A program made the translations under genes and the position numbers. From NCBI GenBank assembly GCA_947484245.1, contig CANKOT010000005.1, positions 1 through 56,818 on the forward strand: a stretch of 56,818 bases of DNA. Direction: 5' to 3'. Below are positions 25,063-34,294 of the stretch, in pieces. Numbering within the stretch: position 1 is the stretch's first letter; each line of letters starts with the position of its first letter. Below the pieces are notes generated by a model that ran no database searches, was not told the origin of the DNA, and was given only the letters and a program-made list of their open reading frames with translations. This stretch comes from Comamonadaceae bacterium (lineage in GTDB: Bacteria; Pseudomonadota; Gammaproteobacteria; Burkholderiales; Burkholderiaceae).

Positions 25063-26257
25063 GCAAAAACTCCTTCGATCATGGATTGTAGGGAGCATCT
25101 GCACCATTGTGTGTTGGCTCTTGACCGCTTGTTCTTTGCCTAGAAAAGCACCGCCCGTGGCGCAGCCCTCCACGCCACCCCCCGCTTCTGATGTGGCTGC
25201 TGTTGTAGCGGCCCCGCAAGCTGCAACTCGCGAAGCGGCTCCCCCAGTTTTGACAAGGGCCAAAAGCAAATGGGTTTTGGCATCTTGGGCGGAGTTGCCT
25301 GGCTTCAGTGCTGACAACTTCAATGAGGCGTGGGTGGCTTGGCGGCAAAATTGCGCACGCAGTTCGCCCAACTTGCCCCATTCCAAAGCGCTTTGCGACC
25401 ATGTCAAACGTTTGGATGGGCAGTCTTCGGAGGCCCAAAAAACCTGGTTGATGCAAAACTTTCAACCCTACCGGGTGGAGAGTTTGAGTGCCACGGCATC
25501 GCCAGCAAACGGGCTTTTGACCGCCTATTACGAGCCTATTTTTGATGCCTCGCGCAGCGCAAAACCTGGGTTTTCAACTCCTTTGTACAGCCTGCCAGCC
25601 AATCTGAAATCACGGTCACCCTGGTACAGCCGAGAAGAAATATCGACGTTACTCGCCGCTCAAGCCGCGCTGAAGGGAAAAGAGATCGCCTTCATTGCCG
25701 ACCCCGTCGATGCCATGGTGCTCCACATCCAAGGTTCTGGTCGCTTGTGGGTGACACAAAACGACGGCAGCCGAAAGCAAATTCGATTGGCTTTTGCCGG
25801 CACCAATGACCACCCCTATCAAAGCATTGGCCGGTGGCTTTTGGATCAAAACCTCACCAAAGACGCGACTTGGCCAGGAATTAAATCGTGGCTTGCACAA
25901 AACCCACGAAGAACCCAAGAGCTGATGGCGCGAAATCCCCGATTTGTTTTCTTCAAAGAAGAGGCCCTCAATGGTCCAGACGCTCTTTTGGGCCCCAAGG
26001 GGGCCATGGGCGTTCCACTGACAGCAGGGCGATCCATTGCCGTCGATCCAGGAAGCATTCCTTACGGCTCGGCGGTCTGGCTTTCAAGCAATGGCCCTCA
26101 AGCCTCACTCAACCGCCTGGTTTTTGCACAAGACACGGGCAGCGCCATTCTGGGCGCCGTTCGCGCCGACTATTTCGCGGGCACCGGGGAGGCCGCTGGG
26201 GATTTGGCGGGCCGTCTCAAACAAGACATGAAAGCATGGGTTTTGCTTCCAAGATAA
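25061..26257 (+). CDS. mltA: Membrane-bound lytic murein transglycosylase A
   Basis: 398 residues. A lipoprotein signal peptide (SWIVGSICTIVCWLLTACS) is followed by a Pro/Ala linker and the MltA domain: LLTAYYEPIFDASRSA, DAMVLHIQGSGRLWV, then the 3D domain with VDPGSIPYGSAVWLS, RLVFAQDTGSAI and the conserved Asp-rich ADYFAGTGEAAGDLAGRLKQ. It cleaves peptidoglycan glycan strands to 1,6-anhydro ends at the outer membrane. The frame opens 58 codons upstream, but that extension is antisense to the small membrane protein gene. The signal peptide decides ATG 25061, although its ribosome site is weak. Confidence 0.94.
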   Translation: MQKLLRSWIVGSICTIVCWLLTACSLPRKAPPVAQPSTPPPASDVAAVVAAPQAATREAAPPVLTRAKSKWVLASWAELPGFSADNFNEAWVAWRQNCARSSPNLPHSKALCDHVKRLDGQSSEAQKTWLMQNFQPYRVESLSATASPANGLLTAYYEPIFDASRSAKPGFSTPLYSLPANLKSRSPWYSREEISTLLAAQAALKGKEIAFIADPVDAMVLHIQGSGRLWVTQNDGSRKQIRLAFAGTNDHPYQSIGRWLLDQNLTKDATWPGIKSWLAQNPRRTQELMARNPRFVFFKEEALNGPDALLGPKGAMGVPLTAGRSIAVDPGSIPYGSAVWLSSNGPQASLNRLVFAQDTGSAILGAVRADYFAGTGEAAGDLAGRLKQDMKAWVLLPR

Positions 26258-26305
26258 GCTTTGCCACTCTACACTGTGGTTTCGTGCCAATGAAAGTGAA
26301 ATACC

Positions 26306-29300
26306 ATGAATGCTCCTTTGCCCGATCACTTGCGCCACGCGCTGGCAACCGTCACCCTCGATGACAAATACAGCCTGAAATCAGGCCGTGCGTTCATGAG
26401 TGGTGTGCAAGCCCTGGTGCGCTTGCCGATGCTCATACAAGAGCGCGATGCCATGGCGGGCAAAAACACCGGCGCATTGATCAGTGGTTATCGCGGTTCA
26501 CCCCTGGGTGGCTATGACCAAGCGCTCTGGAAAGCTAAATCCTATTTAGAAAAACACAACATCGTTTTTCAGCCAGGGGTCAATGAAGAGTTGGCTGCAA
26601 CGGCCTTGTGGGGCACCCAGCAAATGGGCTTTGCGCCACCAGGCACTCAAAAGTTTGATGGTGTGTTTGGCATTTGGTACGGCAAAGGTCCAGGTGTGGA
26701 TCGCTGCTCCGATGTGTTCAAACACGCCAACATGGCCGGCACCACGCCATGGGGCGGCGTTTTGGCTGTTGCTGGTGATGACCACGTTGCTAAAAGCTCC
26801 ACCGCAGCACATCAAAGCGATCACATTTTCAAAGCGTGTGGCTTGCCCGTTTTCTTTCCAGCTTCTGTACAAGACGTTTTAGATCTTGGTGTGCACGCCA
26901 TTGCCTTGAGCCGCTTTGCAGGCGTGTGGTCTGGTATGAAAACCATTCAAGAAGTGGTTGAATCTAGCGCAACCGCCGACATCAATGCCGACCGTGTGAA
27001 GATCGTTTTGCCTGAGTTTGAAATGCCACCCGGTGGCGTGCACATTCGATGGCCCGACCCGGCACTTGATCAAGAAGCTCGTTTGTTTGATTACAAGTGG
27101 TATGCAGCGCTGGCCTACATCCGCGCCAACCGCTTGAATCACAACGTGATTGAAGGGCCCAACGATCGCTACGGCATCATGGCCAGCGGCAAAGCCTACA
27201 ACGACACACGTCAGGCCTTGCTCGATCTGGGTTTAGACACTGAAACTTGCCAGCGTCTTGGCATTCGTGTTCACAAGGTGTCTGTGGTTTGGCCCTTAGA
27301 GGCCCAAACCACGCGCGAGTTTGCAAAGGGCTTGAAAGAGATTTTGGTGGTGGAAGAAAAGCGCCAAATCATTGAATATCAGCTCAAAGAAGAGTTGTAC
27401 AACTGGCCCGACGCGCAGCGCCCACGCATTGTGGGCAAGTTTGATGAGCTTGAAGGCAATGATTCAGGCGGCGAATGGTCCGTGCCCAATCCATTGGCTC
27501 ACCGTTTGCTCAGAGCCAATGCCGATCTCACGCCCACCCTCATTGCCAAAGCTTTGGCCAAGCGTTTGCAAAAGTTAGATCTGCCCTCCGATGTCTTGGC
27601 ACGCATAAATGCGCAACTCAGCATCATCGATGCCAAGGAGCGTGCTCAAAATAGTTTGGTTCTGAATCCCGAGGCAGATCGCATGCCTTGGTTTTGTTCT
27701 GGCTGCCCCCACAACACCAGCACCAAAGTGCCTGAAGGCTCACGTGCCATGGCGGGTATTGGTTGCCACTTCATGAGTGTGTGGATGGACCGCAGTACCG
27801 TCGGTTTCACGCAAATGGGCGGCGAAGGAACGCCCTGGATTGGGCAACAACATTTCAGTCATGAAAAACATGTGTTTGCCAACATTGGCGATGGCACGTA
27901 TTTTCACAGCGGCATTTTGGCCATTCGCCAAAGCATTGCTGCGGGGGTCAACATCACCTACAAAATTTTGTACAACGATGCTGTTGCCATGACAGGCGGT
28001 CAACGCGTGGGAGAGCGCGCAGAAGGACACTCGGTTGTGCAAATTGCACAAAGCATGCGTGCTGAAGGGGCCATCGTGATCAAGGTGGTTACGGACGAGC
28101 CAGAAAAATACAACGGTGTTGCACTGGCAGAAGGTGTTTTGGTCCATCACCGTGATGAGCTTGATGCCATTCAACGCCAGTTGCGCGAAATCAAAGGTTG
28201 TACGGTCATTATTTATGACCAAACTTGCGCTACTGAAAAGCGCCGCCGCCGCAAGCGTGGCACCATGGTTGATCCTGCCGTGCGCGTCATGATCAATGAA
28301 TTGGTTTGTGAAGGCTGCGGCGATTGTGGTGTGCAGTCCAATTGCTTGTCTGTTGAGCCGCTTGAAACCGAGTTTGGTCGCAAACGCACCATCAACCAAA
28401 ACTCCTGCAACAAAGACACCAGTTGTCTCAAAGGGTTTTGCCCCAGCTTTGTTTCTATTGAAGGTGGCCAGCTGAAAAAGAAGTCAAAGCTTCAAAAATT
28501 CAGCTTAGATGCAATGCCATCATTGCCTCTGCCTTCCATACTAGACTTGAGCATAGCCACACAAGCTTATGGTGTGGTGGTGGCGGGTGTTGGCGGTACA
28601 GGGGTGATCACCATTGGGCAGCTTTTGGGCATGGCGGCTCACTTGGATGGTCTTGGTATCGTGACACAAGACTCCGCTGGTTTGGCTCAAAAGGGTGGTG
28701 CCACCTGGAGCCATGTTCTTTTGGCAAAAAACCAAGATCAAATTCAGACAACGCGCGTGAGCATGGCTGCTGCCGATTTGATTTTGGGATGCGACCCTAT
28801 TGTGAGCGCTGGCAAAGAAACCTTGTCTCGCATGATGGAAGGCCGCACACACGTTGCATTGAACTCTCACAGCACACCCACCGCTGCCTTTGTTAAGAAC
28901 ATACAGTGGCAAAACCCAGCCGACAGTTGTGCTGCAGAAATTGCTGCAGCTGTAGGTGTCAATGGTTTGGCTGCTTTTGATGCCGAGCATCTTTCCTCTC
29001 AACTGATGGGCGACACCATCTTCATCAATCCCATGATTTTGGGATATGCATGGCAAAAAGGCTGGGTGCCCTTGAGCCTTGATGCGTTAAAGCGTGCTAT
29101 TGAGCTCAATGAAGTGGCTGTTGCACAAAACTTAGCTGCTTTTGAATGGGGCCGTCATGCCGCACATCACTTGGCTGCCATTCAAGCGCTGTTCACACCT
29201 GTTCAAGTTGTTTCTTTGAAAAAGCGTGAAAAGTTAGAAGAACTTCTTGCAACACGCATTGACTTTTTAACGGCTTATCAAAATGCAAGCTACGCCAAAC

Positions 29301-29860
29301 AGTACGAAGCATTTGTATTGAAAGTCAAGGCCAAAGAAAGTTCGCTGGGTCTTTCCTTGCTTTCAGAAACAGTGGCGCGCCAATTGTTCAAACTGATGGC
29401 TTACAAAGATGAGTACGAAGTGGCACGCTTGCACACCGACAAACAGTTCCTAGAACGCGTTAAATCGCAGTTTGAAGGCGATTTCAAGGTTTTCTACCAC
29501 TTAGCCCCACCCTTGCTTGCCAAACGCAATGAGAAGGGCCTGCTTCTCAAACAAAAAATGAGCCCTCACATGCTCTTGGCTTTTAAGTTGCTGGCCCCTC
29601 TTAAATTTTTGCGTGGTACCTCATTGGATGTCTTTGGTCGCACAGAAGAACGCCAAACAGAGCGTGCATTGATTCAAGAATACAAAGATGCCATCGATGA
29701 GTTATTGGTTTCTTTGAATTCAGAAAATCATGCAAAAGCAGTCAAGATGGCCAATGTAACTGAACAAGTCAAAGGCTTCGGTCATGTGAAAGAAAGAAAC
29801 TTGGCAGCTGTCATGATTCAGTGGCAGACCTGCATGGACGATTTCAGGAAAACAATTTAA
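26306..29860 (+). CDS. Fused indolepyruvate ferredoxin oxidoreductase
   Basis: 1184 residues. It joins the domains of IorA and IorB: an N-terminal pyrimidine-binding part (KNTGALISGYRGSPLGGYDQALW), a TPP-binding part (NIGDGTYFHSGILAIRQSIAAGVNITYKIL with the GDG...N pattern), a [4Fe-4S] segment (CEGCGDCGVQSNC...CNKDTSCLKGFCPSF) and a gamma-type domain (GVVVAGVGGTGVITIGQLLGMAAHLDG). It oxidatively decarboxylates indolepyruvate or other aryl/branched 2-oxo acids to acyl-CoA in the cytoplasm. The C-terminal ~200 residues are a helical extension usual for this fused form. It is followed by a strong terminator. Confidence 0.93.
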   Translation: MNAPLPDHLRHALATVTLDDKYSLKSGRAFMSGVQALVRLPMLIQERDAMAGKNTGALISGYRGSPLGGYDQALWKAKSYLEKHNIVFQPGVNEELAATALWGTQQMGFAPPGTQKFDGVFGIWYGKGPGVDRCSDVFKHANMAGTTPWGGVLAVAGDDHVAKSSTAAHQSDHIFKACGLPVFFPASVQDVLDLGVHAIALSRFAGVWSGMKTIQEVVESSATADINADRVKIVLPEFEMPPGGVHIRWPDPALDQEARLFDYKWYAALAYIRANRLNHNVIEGPNDRYGIMASGKAYNDTRQALLDLGLDTETCQRLGIRVHKVSVVWPLEAQTTREFAKGLKEILVVEEKRQIIEYQLKEELYNWPDAQRPRIVGKFDELEGNDSGGEWSVPNPLAHRLLRANADLTPTLIAKALAKRLQKLDLPSDVLARINAQLSIIDAKERAQNSLVLNPEADRMPWFCSGCPHNTSTKVPEGSRAMAGIGCHFMSVWMDRSTVGFTQMGGEGTPWIGQQHFSHEKHVFANIGDGTYFHSGILAIRQSIAAGVNITYKILYNDAVAMTGGQRVGERAEGHSVVQIAQSMRAEGAIVIKVVTDEPEKYNGVALAEGVLVHHRDELDAIQRQLREIKGCTVIIYDQTCATEKRRRRKRGTMVDPAVRVMINELVCEGCGDCGVQSNCLSVEPLETEFGRKRTINQNSCNKDTSCLKGFCPSFVSIEGGQLKKKSKLQKFSLDAMPSLPLPSILDLSIATQAYGVVVAGVGGTGVITIGQLLGMAAHLDGLGIVTQDSAGLAQKGGATWSHVLLAKNQDQIQTTRVSMAAADLILGCDPIVSAGKETLSRMMEGRTHVALNSHSTPTAAFVKNIQWQNPADSCAAEIAAAVGVNGLAAFDAEHLSSQLMGDTIFINPMILGYAWQKGWVPLSLDALKRAIELNEVAVAQNLAAFEWGRHAAHHLAAIQALFTPVQVVSLKKREKLEELLATRIDFLTAYQNASYAKQYEAFVLKVKAKESSLGLSLLSETVARQLFKLMAYKDEYEVARLHTDKQFLERVKSQFEGDFKVFYHLAPPLLAKRNEKGLLLKQKMSPHMLLAFKLLAPLKFLRGTSLDVFGRTEERQTERALIQEYKDAIDELLVSLNSENHAKAVKMANVTEQVKGFGHVKERNLAAVMIQWQTCMDDFRKTI

Positions 29861-29928
29861 TTTGTATTCTAACTTTGTCTTTGTATTCTTCTTTTATATA
29901 GATTAATACATAGTAGTAGTAGATAAGG

Positions 29929-29960
29929 AGAGGCTTGTTCTGTGGACAAGTCTCTTTTTT
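29929..29960 (+). terminator. Rho-independent terminator after the oxidoreductase gene
   Basis: A 10-bp stem AGAGGCTTGT (29929-29938) / ACAAGTCTCT (29946-29955), with one G-U pair, is followed by TTTTT. The loop contains TGTGGACAA, one base off a DnaA box, probably by chance. Confidence 0.85.
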
Positions 29961-30024
29961 CTTTATAGATCAATGCATTGAATCATTTTGAAGCATGTGC
30001 ACGAGCCTGCTTATGTGCTGTCAC

Positions 30025-30106
30025 ACAAAGATGAACAACTTTCGATTTGAATATTTTCTGTGGATAACTACGCTGTTATCCCAAAACTATCCACATCTTT
30101 GTTCAT
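30025..30106. promoter_or_regulatory. DnaA-box-like sites in nested inverted repeats
   Basis: Between convergent genes. A perfect DnaA box (TGTGGATAA, reverse of TTATCCACA) at 30059-30067 and CTATCCACA (eight of nine) at 30087-30095 face each other. GGATAAC/GTTATCC (30062-30068, 30075-30081) is a perfect 7-bp inverted pair inside. Outside, ACAAAGAT/ATCTTTGT (30025-30032, 30095-30102) and ATGAACAA/TTGTTCAT (30031-30038, 30099-30106) form further inverted pairs. The surrounding 240 bp are AT-rich. It could be a DnaA-binding or origin-associated site, or the terminator of pirin on the minus strand, although no U tract follows there. Confidence 0.45.
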
Positions 30107-30984
30107 TGACAAAAGAGTCCAGCCTTAAAGTCATCGACAGCTTGGATTAACTCTTCTCTGGTGTTCATCACAAAAGGACCATATTGTGCAATGGGCTCGT
30201 TCAGGGGTTGACCTGAAATTAGAAGTACTTTGGCACCAGGTGATCCCTTAATGATCACACCATTGCCTTCATTGTGAAGAATGGCCATGCGGTGCAAATT
30301 AACTTCAGTTCTTTGCTTGTCACTGATCACAGAAACCGAGCCTCGATAAACAAACAAGAAGGCATTGTGTTTTTGGTTTAAAGTTTGTTCAAAACACGTT
30401 TGATTTTCAAAGTGAATGTCCAAATAAAGAGTTTGTGTGGGAAACAGCGCTGGTGATCGCTGAACGGCACCTTCAAACCCATTTGATTCACCCGCAATGA
30501 CACGCACCTTGACCGACGCATTGAAAAAGTATTCAGGAATACTTTGACTTTGAATATCTTGGTACGCTGGGGTGCACATTTTTTGGGTCGAGGGCAAGTT
30601 CAGCCACAACTGAAAGCCCTCCATCACACCCTCTTCTTGTTCGGGCATTTCGCTGTGCACAACACCGCGACCCGCAGTCATCCATTGGACGCCACCGTTT
30701 TGTAATAGACCTTCATTGCCAGCGCTGTCTTTGTGTCTCATGCGGCCGGCAATCATGTAAGTGACCGTTTCAAAACCGCGGTGTGGATGGTCTGGGAAGC
30801 CACCACCATAGTCATTGGGATCATCGCTGCCAAAGTTATCGAGCATCAAAAAAGGATCTAGACGTCGTTGATGCGCTTGTGTGAGCACACGCGTGAGTTT
30901 GACGCCATCGCCGTCGCGGGTAGCCTGACCCACCACCTGCTGCTCAACGCGTCGGCCGATCAAAGAACTTTTGAGGGTTTCCAT
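30103..30984 (-). CDS. Pirin family protein
   Basis: 293 residues. The bicupin motifs of pirin are intact: DPFLMLDNFG, then FPDHPHRGFETVTYMIAGRMRHKDSAGN, with the metal-binding His of HPHRGFETV, and QWMTAGRGVVHSEMP. The C-terminal cupin ends IAQYGPFVMNTREEL. Bacterial pirins bind iron and some oxidise quercetin or modulate enzymes; the role here is unknown. It follows the Old Yellow Enzyme gene after 15 bp, a pairing that suggests a shared electrophile or redox-stress response. Confidence 0.94.
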   Translation of the reverse strand: METLKSSLIGRRVEQQVVGQATRDGDGVKLTRVLTQAHQRRLDPFLMLDNFGSDDPNDYGGGFPDHPHRGFETVTYMIAGRMRHKDSAGNEGLLQNGGVQWMTAGRGVVHSEMPEQEEGVMEGFQLWLNLPSTQKMCTPAYQDIQSQSIPEYFFNASVKVRVIAGESNGFEGAVQRSPALFPTQTLYLDIHFENQTCFEQTLNQKHNAFLFVYRGSVSVISDKQRTEVNLHRMAILHNEGNGVIIKGSPGAKVLLISGQPLNEPIAQYGPFVMNTREELIQAVDDFKAGLFCQ

Positions 30985-30999
30985 AGCAAGAAAAATGAT

Positions 31000-32115
31000 T
31001 TAGAGACTTGGATAATCGGTATATCCCTTTGCGCCACCACCGTAAAAAGTGGCTCGCTCGGGCGAGTTGTAAGGGCCGTTTTGTTGAAGTCTACTGGCCA
31101 AATCGGGGTTGGCGATGAATGATTTTCCAAAAGCAATCAAATCGGCACCCGCGATCAATGCTTGGTTGGCGAGATCACGTTCATAACCATTGTTGAGCAT
31201 CCATGCCCCCTTGCCGCCAGCTTGTTGATAAGCTTTTTTCAAGGCTACATAATCGAAGGACGTTTCACCTTGTTTGTAATCGCGCGCAGCACCTGTTGAG
31301 CCTTCGATGGTGTGCACGTAAGCCAAACTCAATGCGCCAAGACATTCGGCAACATATTCAAACAGTTTTTGCGGTGCGGCATCGCTCGCGTCGTTGGCTG
31401 GCGTGACAGGAGAGATTCGAATGCCACAACGTCCGCCACCAATTTCTTGCGTGACGGCGGTCATGACCTCTTTCAAAAAGCGCGTGCGATTTTCAATGCT
31501 GCCACCATATGCATCTTCTCGGTGATTGCTGTCGGCGCGCAAAAACTGATCAATCAAATACCCATTGGCAGCATGCACCTCGATGCCATCAAACCCAGCC
31601 AGCATGGCATGCTTGGCCGCGTTTCGATAGTCTGAAACGATGCCCGCTATTTCATTCAAGTCGAGAGCACGTGGCATGGATGTTGGCTCAAACCGTGCGA
31701 CGCCATTTTCAATGAGTACCGTTTTTGATTTGGCCGCAATGGCAGAGGGCGCAACAGGCGCTTGTTGATGGGGCTGAAGACTGTTGTGAGAAATGCGGCC
31801 AACGTGCCAGAGTTGCACCACTATTTTTCCGCCTTTTGCATGCACGGCCTTTGTGACTTGTTGCCATGCCGTGACTTGCTCTGCAGACCAAATGCCCGGA
31901 ACATCGGCATAGCCTTGGCCTTGATGGCTGAGGGCTGTCGCCTCCGTGATGATGAGGCCCGCACCCGTTGCAGGGTTGGCGCGTTGCGCATAGTATTCAG
32001 CCATCAGAGCATTCGCCAACGCATGGGGCGCACGATTGCGCGTGAGGGGTGCCATCACAATCCGTGTGGCAAGTTGCAGTTGGCCAGCTTGGCAAGGTTC
32101 AAACAAGTTTTTCAT
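31000..32115 (-). CDS. Old Yellow Enzyme family ene-reductase (NemA-like)
   Basis: 371 residues from ATG 32113-32115. FMN/NAD(P)H-dependent TIM barrel: MKNLFEPCQAGQLQLATRIVMAPLTRNRA at the start, the VQLWHVGRISH segment, the substrate His/Asn pair in GFDGIEVHAANGYLIDQFLR, and the C-terminal ADLIAFGKSFIANPDL phosphate-binding loop. It reduces activated C=C bonds in enones, maleimides or nitro-compounds. A second ATG lies four codons upstream (32127). Its start overlaps that of the divergent MFS gene, so the two cannot both have ordinary leaders. pirin follows after 15 bp. Confidence 0.93.
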   Translation of the reverse strand: MKNLFEPCQAGQLQLATRIVMAPLTRNRAPHALANALMAEYYAQRANPATGAGLIITEATALSHQGQGYADVPGIWSAEQVTAWQQVTKAVHAKGGKIVVQLWHVGRISHNSLQPHQQAPVAPSAIAAKSKTVLIENGVARFEPTSMPRALDLNEIAGIVSDYRNAAKHAMLAGFDGIEVHAANGYLIDQFLRADSNHREDAYGGSIENRTRFLKEVMTAVTQEIGGGRCGIRISPVTPANDASDAAPQKLFEYVAECLGALSLAYVHTIEGSTGAARDYKQGETSFDYVALKKAYQQAGGKGAWMLNNGYERDLANQALIAGADLIAFGKSFIANPDLASRLQQNGPYNSPERATFYGGGAKGYTDYPSL

Positions 32116-33355
32116 GATGCAAAGCATACGGTTTTTTTCGGCGCTCTGGTTAGCGATTTGCATCTCCATGTCGGCCGCGGTTTCTTTGGGCATGACTCGC
32201 TTTGCATATGCACTTCTTTTGCCGCCCATGCGCGAAGACTTGGCGTGGACCTATACCTTGGCCGGCAGCATGAACACCTTCAATGCCTTGGGTTATTTGA
32301 TGGGTGCATTGATCACGCCGCGTATTTTGAAGCTTTGGGGCGCCGTGCGGGTTTTGCTTGGGGGTGCGTTGCTGGCCTCTCTGCTGATGGCGGCCACAGG
32401 ATTTTTTTCAGAAACCAGCCTCCTTTTGCTTCAGCGTTTGTTGGCCGGCATGGCGAGCGCGACCGTCTTTGTGTCAGGCGGTTTGTTGGCCGCCAGGCTG
32501 GGCACACACATTCCGGCTCAGTCGGGGTTGATTCTCGGCATTTACTATGGTGGAACAGGTTTGGGAATCTCTTTGTCTGCGGTTTTGGTGCCCGTGACAT
32601 TGGCGTCAGCAAATCAATATGGTCAAACCCATCCATGGTCTTGGGCCTGGTGGGGTTTGGGTCTTGCTTGCCTCGCCATGACCCTTTGCTTGTTTCTGAT
32701 TCGACATGCCATGACGCGCTTCATGACGGAGGTGAGCGAGTCAAATCAGACTGACAACACGCCGGTGCAGGGCGCACGCCAAATGCATTGGCCTCAATGG
32801 TGGTTTGGACTTGCGGGTTACGCTCTTTTTGGTGTGGGCTATATCGGCTACATGACCTTTGTTGTAGCTCTCCTGCGCGAGCAAGGGGCCAGCTCAAATG
32901 AGATCACTTTGTTTTATGCCTTCTTGGGTTTGGCGGTGCTGGCCTCGTCCAGAATTTGGGCGGGATTGCTCAATCGCTATCAAGGCGGGCAGGCCTTGGC
33001 TATTTTGAATGCACTGTTGAGCGTTGCCACCGTAATGCCCGCCTTAACGTCGTCTTGGCCCGTCATGATGTTGTCGGGCCTGTTGTTTGGTGGTGTATTT
33101 TTATCCGTGGTGGCCTCTACCACGGCCATGGTGAAACACAATCTTGCGCCATCTGCTTGGGCCTCCGGGATCAGCCTGTTTACCGTGGTTTTTGCTGTGG
33201 GACAAATTGTCGGACCCACGGCGGTGGGTTGGATTGCCGATGGGCCTGGCGGCCTTCAGCGAGGCCTGGTATTTTCAGCGGCGGCTTTGCTGGTGGGCGC
33301 TTTGTTGGCATGGCAACAGAAGCCTCTTTCGACCTTGCCCGCTCAGACGTCGTAA
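32114..33355 (+). CDS. MFS transporter (YbfB/YjiJ-like)
   Basis: 413 residues, about 12 membrane segments. The start region (SALWLAICISMSAAVSLGMTRFAYALLLPPMREDL) is characteristic of the YbfB/YjiJ MFS branch, and loops such as GGTGLGISLSAVLVP and ASGISLFTVVFAVGQIVGPTAVG agree. Substrate unknown. Two adjacent ATGs (32114, 32117) are possible starts; both lie over the start of the opposite ene-reductase gene and lack a strong ribosome site. The 3' end overlaps the convergent aldolase gene by 13 bp. Confidence 0.88.
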   Translation: MMQSIRFFSALWLAICISMSAAVSLGMTRFAYALLLPPMREDLAWTYTLAGSMNTFNALGYLMGALITPRILKLWGAVRVLLGGALLASLLMAATGFFSETSLLLLQRLLAGMASATVFVSGGLLAARLGTHIPAQSGLILGIYYGGTGLGISLSAVLVPVTLASANQYGQTHPWSWAWWGLGLACLAMTLCLFLIRHAMTRFMTEVSESNQTDNTPVQGARQMHWPQWWFGLAGYALFGVGYIGYMTFVVALLREQGASSNEITLFYAFLGLAVLASSRIWAGLLNRYQGGQALAILNALLSVATVMPALTSSWPVMMLSGLLFGGVFLSVVASTTAMVKHNLAPSAWASGISLFTVVFAVGQIVGPTAVGWIADGPGGLQRGLVFSAAALLVGALLAWQQKPLSTLPAQTS

Positions 33356-34128
33356 CCTGGATTTTCGCGATCAAGTTTTCGAATCAGGGACGGCCAAACA
33401 AAGTTGCCACCCAAGCCACCCGTCTGCACCTTCATTGCATGCGCAACGCCCGTTATAACTTGTGGGTCGATGGCGGTCAGGCCTGAAGCTTGTGTTTGCC
33501 CTGCCAAGGCATCAACTTGAATGCGGCAAGTATTTTCAAAGATGTACATTTGTAAAAAGGCGTCTGCAATTGTTTTGCCCACCGTCAGCAAACCATGGTT
33601 GCGCAACATCAAATAGTTGGCATCGCCTAAGTTTTTTTGCAGTCGCAACTTTTCATCATCTCGAATGGCAACGCCCTCATAGCCGTGATAGGCCAGCGAA
33701 GCCAGCACAAAGGTGCTTTGCTGACTGATGGGCAAGACGCCTTCTTTTTGCGCGCTGATGGCCACGCCCGCGCGAGTGTGCGTGTGAAGCACGCAGGCTG
33801 CTTCATGCCGCGCTTCGTGCACGGCGCTGTGAATGACAAAGCCAGCAGGGTTCACGGGATGCGGGTTATCTGTGTCTAGCTTGTTGCATTGCATGTCGAC
33901 CCTCACCAGGCTGGAGGCGGTGATCTCGTCAAACATCAGGCCATAAGGGTTGATTAAAAACTGATGGTCTTCACCACTCACGCTGGCAGGCAGCTTGGCG
34001 CTGATGTGAGTGAACACCAAGTCGCTCCAACCATACAAGGCCACCAAACGATAGCAGGCGGCTAAGTCGACGCGCAACGCCCATTCATCGGGATGCATGC
34101 GATTTGCTTGGGTTTGGGCGGGCTTCAT
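33343..34128 (-). CDS. Class II aldolase/adducin family protein
   Basis: 261 residues from ATG 34126-34128 with AAGGAG upstream. The family motifs are present: RVDLAACYRLVALYGWSDLVFTHISAKLP, a FLINPYGLMFDEITASSL segment, and the zinc His pair in ACVLHTHTRAGVAIS with a later His in LMLRNHGLLTVG. Such proteins are aldolases, epimerases or dehydratases of small sugars or acids; class II aldolase-like members without extra context cannot be assigned a substrate. It converges on the MFS gene with overlapping ends. Confidence 0.92.
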   Translation of the reverse strand: MKPAQTQANRMHPDEWALRVDLAACYRLVALYGWSDLVFTHISAKLPASVSGEDHQFLINPYGLMFDEITASSLVRVDMQCNKLDTDNPHPVNPAGFVIHSAVHEARHEAACVLHTHTRAGVAISAQKEGVLPISQQSTFVLASLAYHGYEGVAIRDDEKLRLQKNLGDANYLMLRNHGLLTVGKTIADAFLQMYIFENTCRIQVDALAGQTQASGLTAIDPQVITGVAHAMKVQTGGLGGNFVWPSLIRKLDRENPGYDV

Positions 34129-34294
34129 GTTGACTCCTTGTGTACTGTGCTGGACTGGGCTAGAGCTTAGCCCGAGAGGGGTTCTGACGGTGGTCGCGCA
34201 TGGAACACGTGATGCAGATAAAATCAAGCCCTTTGGCCACGGGCCTCTCGCGGCGCGAGCAGCGCCGGCCTTCAGGTAACGGACTGGTGATTTG

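Noticed and set aside
29908..29922. (TAG)n run, four units
   Set aside because: Too short to be a meaningful satellite; near AT-rich intergenic DNA.
29941..29949. TGTGGACAA, one mismatch to a DnaA box
   Set aside because: It is in the loop and stem of a clear terminator and far from the box cluster.
34247..34259. CTCGC-GGC-GCGAG hairpin in the mnmG upstream region
   Set aside because: Five base pairs only, in GC-rich DNA; no support for a regulatory role.
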